This document shows, in pieces, positions 1 to 5,200 of a DNA stretch of 6,125 nt. The DNA comes from an uncultured Clostridia bacterium (GTDB lineage: Bacteria; Bacillota; Clostridia; Christensenellales; CAG-1252): NCBI GenBank assembly GCA_946626795.1, contig CAMOUZ010000072.1, forward strand, positions 1 to 6,125, read 5' to 3'. Every line of letters starts with the position of its first letter. Within the stretch, counting starts at the first letter, position 1. A program made the position numbers and the translations under genes. Under the pieces are notes generated by a model. That model did not search any database. It saw only the letters and a program-made list of their open reading frames with translations, and had not been told where the DNA came from.

Positions 1-2122
1 CCTGCACGGAGAAACAACGCGTGGAGGGCTTGTCGTCGAAAGCGTCGTAATGATTGATGAGGTCGATATTTTTCTCATCCCAAACATTCACGAAAATGAT
101 CTGCTTCTCACCCGCATTCTCCTTCAAAATGTCGAGGACGAGAGCATTCACGATCTTGATATTATGAAAATCGTCGCCCGTCGCGATGGTGATGAACTGC
201 GGGCGTTTTGGACTCTTATCCTCCCCCGTCAAAGCGTCCAAATTTTTCACGCACTCGAAATCCAAGGCGGAGATCTCATTAAGGGAGATCATAATGGGAG
301 ATATCTCCTCGTCGCTGCTGTAACGCTCGGAAAAGCATTTCGAGACGATTTGATCCTTTCTCACCGCGGCTTCGCTCGTCCTGCGGATCTCCGCGCGTAT
401 GCGCGCCCAAGACTCCGCCATCTTGGCGTCCACTTTATTCTCCACCGCCTTTTTGATCTCTTCTTCGCTCTTTTTCGGCGGAACTCTATTCTTCTCTTTC
501 GCCGCGTCCAGACAAACGGTCAAGGGATTTTCATACTGCAAAAGCCCCGCGATATCGGCTGCCGAGGGATCGTAAGCGTCCACGCGGAACGTGGAAGTCA
601 CGGTGCGTACGTCCTTCCCTTCCCCTTCCGTGAAGATATTCGAGGTCTGCACGTAAAGGTTCTTCACGATAGTCTGCGCAGTGAGCCCGTAACCGATGGA
701 ACAGACGCGCATCTCTTTTTGATAAAAACTCGGCACGTCCTCCGGATACTCATTGAGGACTTGCTGGAAGGCTTCCACCGCGGAGTACGAGATCGCCGTC
801 GCTTCATTCCAGACGCCGACGTTCGAGATGTAAGAGAAAAGCTCGACCACCTCTTTATGCTTCAAGCCCTGTTCTTGGAAGAACTTGTAAAGCGCGTTCT
901 TCCGCGGAAAGGCCGCGGCGTCGAACTTCACATTCAAGAAGGCGCCTTTCCCCTCTTCCGAGAGCTCCGCCCACGTCTTCGGAGCGCTGTCTTTCTTTCC
1001 CGTCCATTCCTCATAAAGCGCGGAGGTCACGATCTTCTTGACAGAGGCGCGGTATTGATCCACCTTATATTGATACGCTTGATAATTCACTTCCCGCTCG
1101 GTGAGGACGTAATACTCGATAAAGCACGCCTTGCGAATATTCCGCAAAACGACAGCGCTCTTTTTCTCCAAACGGAGCTCCGCGATATAACGCTCGATGT
1201 CTTGGAAGACGAAATCCATATTCTGCTCTTCCTGCGGGATATGATCGAAAGAATTGAAAGAAAAAACGACGACGCGCGCTCTCCCCTTCTTATCCGTCAT
1301 GGAGTCGAGCCCGTTTCGGACGGAAAGACGGAGGGTCTTGATGATGCTCTTCTCTTTATCCTCTTTCGCCGCCGCCTTACCGCTCTCATTATACGACCAA
1401 TAATAGAAGCCGTTCGCCATCACGCGGCGACAGAGCTCGTTCTTGCGATCGAAGCTTTCGAGCTCGGGCCCCGCGAAAACGATGAAACGCTCTTTTTTGC
1501 GGGACTTGGATGCCGCATCGCCGAAGGAATCATCCTTCCCTTCGTTCTTCTTGATGGACTCCGCAAGAAGAATGGTCTCCTCCGTCAGCGCGGTGAAGAC
1601 ATAAACGTCGTACTTCCTGCCGAGAATTTTCGCATACACCTTGCGAATGCGGACGGAGACCCAAGAAAAGAATTCGTAATTCGCCGTCGCCAAGATGACG
1701 CTCGCGAAGACGAGAGCGGTCAGGAAAGACGTGCCGTAATAAAAGGTTTGGAGGAGCTTGGATATCGTGGTGGCATACAGCCCGTCCAAGCCTTCAAACG
1801 TGAAATTCCCGATATTCGCATACAAAGCGCGGAAGATATCCGTGACGCCATACGCAAGCGTAAAAGCATGTCCGCCCTCTTCCGCCACGCCGTCGAAATC
1901 CACATTCCTCGCGAGGAGGCAGATCTTCACGGTGATATTCAAGACGGAAATGATCACCATCATCAAGATCTCGGGCAAGAATTTCGCCCCCGCCTTCTTC
2001 TTGCGCAAGGTGACGTAAAGCGTCATCATGGCGGCATAAACGACCAACAGGATCAAGATGGCAGCGAGAATGCCCAATACGTATCCAACGGGCTCATGCA
2101 GAGCCGAAATCAATGCGAGCAT
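1..2122 (-). CDS. Membrane protein with three N-terminal helices and tandem RCK/TrkA-N-like Rossmann regions (3' end beyond window)
   Basis: The minus-strand frame from ATG at 2122 is open for 707 codons to the window edge, so the C-terminus is missing. Seen: hydrophobic segments at about residues 13-38, 48-70 and 120-147. RKKK follows the first and RIRK follows the third, which by the positive-inside rule puts the N-terminus outside and everything after residue ~150 in the cytoplasm. Residues 169-190 (YDVYVFTALTEETILLAESI) and 212-242 look like alternating beta/alpha elements. A second region has a glycine-rich fingerprint, CSIGYGLTAQTIVKNL at 474-489. It is followed by a strand ending in an acidic residue (FRVDAYD, 512-518) and later by ITIATGDDFHNIKIVNALVL (644-663), the pattern of TrkA-N/RCK NAD-binding folds. 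Residues ~540-640 between these elements are charged and helical. I recall similar unnamed membrane proteins in Clostridia, with a 'FSELNEKSLALA'-like strand. Function is unknown; ligand sensing through a nucleotide-binding domain is inference. The start is fixed by an AGGAG site and an upstream in-frame stop at 2141-2143. Confidence 0.88.
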   Translation of the reverse strand, partial: MLALISALHEPVGYVLGILAAILILLVVYAAMMTLYVTLRKKKAGAKFLPEILMMVIISVLNITVKICLLARNVDFDGVAEEGGHAFTLAYGVTDIFRALYANIGNFTFEGLDGLYATTISKLLQTFYYGTSFLTALVFASVILATANYEFFSWVSVRIRKVYAKILGRKYDVYVFTALTEETILLAESIKKNEGKDDSFGDAASKSRKKERFIVFAGPELESFDRKNELCRRVMANGFYYWSYNESGKAAAKEDKEKSIIKTLRLSVRNGLDSMTDKKGRARVVVFSFNSFDHIPQEEQNMDFVFQDIERYIAELRLEKKSAVVLRNIRKACFIEYYVLTEREVNYQAYQYKVDQYRASVKKIVTSALYEEWTGKKDSAPKTWAELSEEGKGAFLNVKFDAAAFPRKNALYKFFQEQGLKHKEVVELFSYISNVGVWNEATAISYSAVEAFQQVLNEYPEDVPSFYQKEMRVCSIGYGLTAQTIVKNLYVQTSNIFTEGEGKDVRTVTSTFRVDAYDPSAADIAGLLQYENPLTVCLDAAKEKNRVPPKKSEEEIKKAVENKVDAKMAESWARIRAEIRRTSEAAVRKDQIVSKCFSERYSSDEEISPIMISLNEISALDFECVKNLDALTGEDKSPKRPQFITIATGDDFHNIKIVNALVLDILKENAGEKQIIFVNVWDEKNIDLINHYDAFDDKPSTRCFSVQ

Positions 2123-2127
2123 AGCGT

Positions 2128-2134
2128 CTCTCCT
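2128..2134 (-). promoter_or_regulatory. Ribosome binding site deciding the ATG at 2122
   Basis: Read on the minus strand this is AGGAGAG, five bases before the ATG at 2122 (seven from the AGGAG core). Another in-frame ATG lies at 2137-2135, but it overlaps the upstream edge of this site. It would also fall within about ten bases of the predicted transcript start, leaving no room for its own site. The frame is closed by TAA at 2143-2141, so these are the only two ATG choices and 2122 is preferred. Confidence 0.85.
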
Positions 2135-2150
2135 CATACTTTATTCTTTT

Positions 2151-2179
2151 ATTGTATACTTTCTTGCAAAAAATGTCAA
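2151..2179 (-). promoter_or_regulatory. Sigma-70/SigA-type promoter for the three-helix Rossmann protein
   Basis: On the minus strand a perfect TTGACA (2179-2174) is followed after exactly 17 bases by TACAAT (2156-2151), one mismatch from the consensus -10. Transcription should start near 2144, giving a leader of only about 20 bases that contains the Shine-Dalgarno sequence. The overlapping TATACA (2158-2153) is a less likely -10 because it leaves only a 15-base spacer. No operator-like palindrome is evident around it, so the promoter looks constitutive, although that is inference. Confidence 0.82.
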
Positions 2180-2204
2180 AGTCATTTCTTTTTTCCGACA
2201 TGAC

Positions 2205-2245
2205 AAAAAAAAGAAGGACTTTTACTCTTCCGAGAAAAGCCCTTC
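2205..2245 (-). terminator. Intrinsic (Rho-independent) terminator of the surface-protein gene
   Basis: Nineteen bases after the TGA of the surface-protein gene, the minus strand forms a hairpin: GAAGGGCTTTT (2245-2235) pairs with AAAAGTCCTTC (2223-2213), 11 pairs with one G-U. The stem continues as CTC/GAG (2234-2232 with 2227-2225) past one bulged base, and is closed by a GGAA tetraloop of GNRA type (2231-2228). Eight uridines follow directly (2212-2205). It ends about 25 bases before the -35 box of the next promoter, insulating the two genes. Confidence 0.92.
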
Positions 2246-2264
2246 GCATCCTTTTATTCTTTCA

Positions 2265-5200
2265 TCATTCCTTCGCTTTCTTCTTTTTCTTTTCCTTTAC
2301 GATCATCACGATGATAAGGATCAAAAGCGCAAGATCCACCGCCGCGAGAGAAAGCAAGACGGCGAGATAAGCGCCCTTGGTAAGCGCATAGAGCGAGGCG
2401 ACGCAGGCGGCGCCTTTCACTTCGTCATCCCCCTTTTTCTTGCGTCTTTTCGCGATGAGGAAGAAACCTATGCCGAGGAGCTCGGCAGCGCCGACGCCGA
2501 GGAGCGTCCAGAACAACCACAGATTGCGCTTGGATGCATCTTCTTCCGCTCGAATGGTCAAAACCGCGGTCATATCCGCGATCGCTTCGTAATTCTCTCC
2601 TACGACGAACCGCACCGTGACGGTATACGTGCCGACATCCACTTGCGCATTCCCCTCGTAACGGACTTCGAGAATGCCTGCCGGCAGATCCCCTTCGAGC
2701 ACAATGCTATGGACGTCGCCGTCATAGTCCGCGACGAGATCTTTCAGGGAAAGTCCCGAAACGTCGATCGTCGCTTTGGCGATGACAAGATCCGCAAGGG
2801 TCTCGACACGCGCATATTCTTCGTCCGCCTCCACATATGCCGTGACGACATAGCTCCCCGCGTCGGTCGGGAGCACGCTCAACCATTCGCCGTATTCCCC
2901 TTCTCCCAAAACGCGACGATATTTGACAACGGGAGTGCCGTGTTTCGCCGTGACCGTCGGAAGAACGGGAGTCTCTCCGTACGTCCAATTCGTGACGATA
3001 AGCGTGATGTCATTCTCCGCGAGCACGCTGTCCTGACTGACACAGAGACCATACGTCGTATTGTCAAAATTCTTGGTATGCACGACGATAAGGGGCACGC
3101 CCTTCTCCGCGTCCTCGATAATGTAATAGCAGTCTTCGTTGCTATTTGCCGCCTCCTCTTTCGAGAGCCGCTTGCTCAAATACTCGACAGAGGACGTGCC
3201 GTCCGTAACGGAACGCCTCGCGACAAGCAGATTCTCCACCGTGCCATGCACGTCCGCGAGCGCTTGATAGATATCCTCCGAAACGGCGAAACAGATCTCG
3301 ATGAAATCTTCCGATGCCGCCAAATCTACGGTATCCGAAGACTCCTGCCCATTCGCATCGATCGCAACGACCGTCTTCACAAGGGTGACGTCGGTATAAC
3401 GGACGACCTTCTTCTCCTCATCGGTCTTGTCCTCGACGAACGCACGCAATTCTTCGGCGGAAACCGCATCCACCTCTTCATTCACTTCGAGCCTGACTTT
3501 GATCTCGGTGACGTCGCCCTCTTTCGCCGTGGTGACGATGATTTGCTTCTCCTCGGCGGAGACTGCGTTCTCCAAATTCTCCACGGAAACATTTACGCCG
3601 TTATCGACAAGCTCGGTATTGAAACGCTTGGTGCTGAACGTAACGGAAACCTCGGCGCCCGCATTCACGAGGATGGTGCCCGTCGTATAAATGACTTGAT
3701 TCTCGACGGAATACTCGACGACAACGGTATAATTCCCGTATTCGAGACCGTCAAAGCTGACGACTCCTTGCTGATTTACGCCGCTCGTCGCGATCACTTC
3801 GCCGCTCTGCTTGACATAGACCGTGCAATCGGTGAATGCGTCGCCCGCGATATCCTTCACCGAGACGGTAAGCGTGCCATGGCTCACCCAAACCGCTCTG
3901 AACTCCACGTCGTTTCGCCCGATGACGAACGTCGTATACGAGCCGTTCGACCAAAGGACGGATACGCCGTTATCGCTCTGCCACTTTAAGAACGCGGCGC
4001 CGCTCTTCACGGGAACGGACGGGAAAAGATCGGTCACATTCGTATTCGGCATCACGTACACGGGATCGATCCGCAAGGAATAATTCGAAGCGCCGCCATT
4101 CAGATCGAAAGTAAGCCTCGGCTTCGTCATGATCTTTTTATCGGCGTATTCCACGCCGTTAAAGACGACGGATACATTATACGAATACGTGGTGCCGCTC
4201 TCCTCACGAAGGGTGAATCCTTCGGGGATACGGACTTCCTTGACGCTTTCATATCCCGGGGTGACACAAGAGAAGGTGGCGGTGACGTCATATCCGTCCG
4301 CCGTCGTGACCCACGTCCATTCCGGCTCGCTGTAATCAAAGCCGATGGCGGGAATAATCTCACGCAACTCGGAGGTATACACCCGATCGAGACGAACCGT
4401 CGCGGTATATACGTTATAGCCCTGCGCCACGCCCGGAGCGATCTGATCCAAGGTCACTTCCGCGGGAATCGTCTTATTATGCGCGCTGTCGCGATGACAG
4501 ACGACATTCGCCACTGCGGTGTGCGCCGTCTCGTCCCAAACGAAGGTCACTTCATAATCATGCCCGAGCGCCTCGGTATTCTCATACGTAAGATCGGGAG
4601 ACGCCGCGCCGCACACGCAAGCATAACGATAAACGTCGCCGTGCTCGCAAGACGCCGTCGCAACGAGATATTCCGCGGAGGCCTTCCTTTGCGAATACTT
4701 ATGGGAAATGACGAAGTCGAAGGAAAGATCCGCCGTGGTCTCGTCCGCCCAAACGTAATTCGAGCCGAGGAGAGAGACCGTGACTTTATATTCGCCCGCC
4801 GCCGAGCGGACGTTATTCTTGATCTCGTATCCTTCCCCGCTCGCCAAAGCAAAGGTCTGCTCCGCGCCCGTACAGAAATATTGCTTCGCAATAGGCGTGG
4901 GCTTCGCAATGGGCTTCGGGAGGATCGTGAAAGTAAAGGTCTTATCCGCCGTCGGATAGCCCGTCTCGTTCCAAGCGTAATTCTGATTATTCAAACGCAC
5001 GGTCACCGTCTTCTCGCCCGCATTCGTCATCGTGCGGTCGGAAATCGTGTAATATCCCGTCGCAAAGGTCGGGGACTCACGCAAAGCGAAAGTCTGCGCT
5101 TCGCCGTTGAAGGTATAGATGGCGGAAGTCGCTTTCGGCGCCGTCACAAGGAGCGGCGTGACAACGAAATCAAAGCTCTTATTCTGCACGTCCGTCTCGT

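Noticed and set aside
680..700. IGYG in the membrane/Rossmann protein as a potassium-channel selectivity filter
   Set aside because: It lies in the cytoplasmic part, between a beta strand and a helix (CSIGYGLTAQTIVKNL), which is the nucleotide-binding glycine loop and not a pore loop between membrane helices.
2135..2137. Alternative start ATG at 2137 for the Rossmann membrane protein
   Set aside because: It abuts the AGGAG site and lies only a few bases from the predicted transcript start, so it would lack its own ribosome binding site.
50..2203. Plus-strand open frame of 717 codons as a real gene
   Set aside because: It is antisense to a minus-strand frame that has a promoter, Shine-Dalgarno site, coherent membrane helices and Rossmann motifs. 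The plus-strand product is rich in Arg, His, Asp and Leu without recognisable domains, has no ribosome binding site, and ends inside the minus-strand promoter region.
2058..3989. Plus-strand open frame of 643 codons as a real gene
   Set aside because: It runs through the intergenic promoter and terminator and then antisense to clear surface-protein domains. Its product has no recognisable domain.
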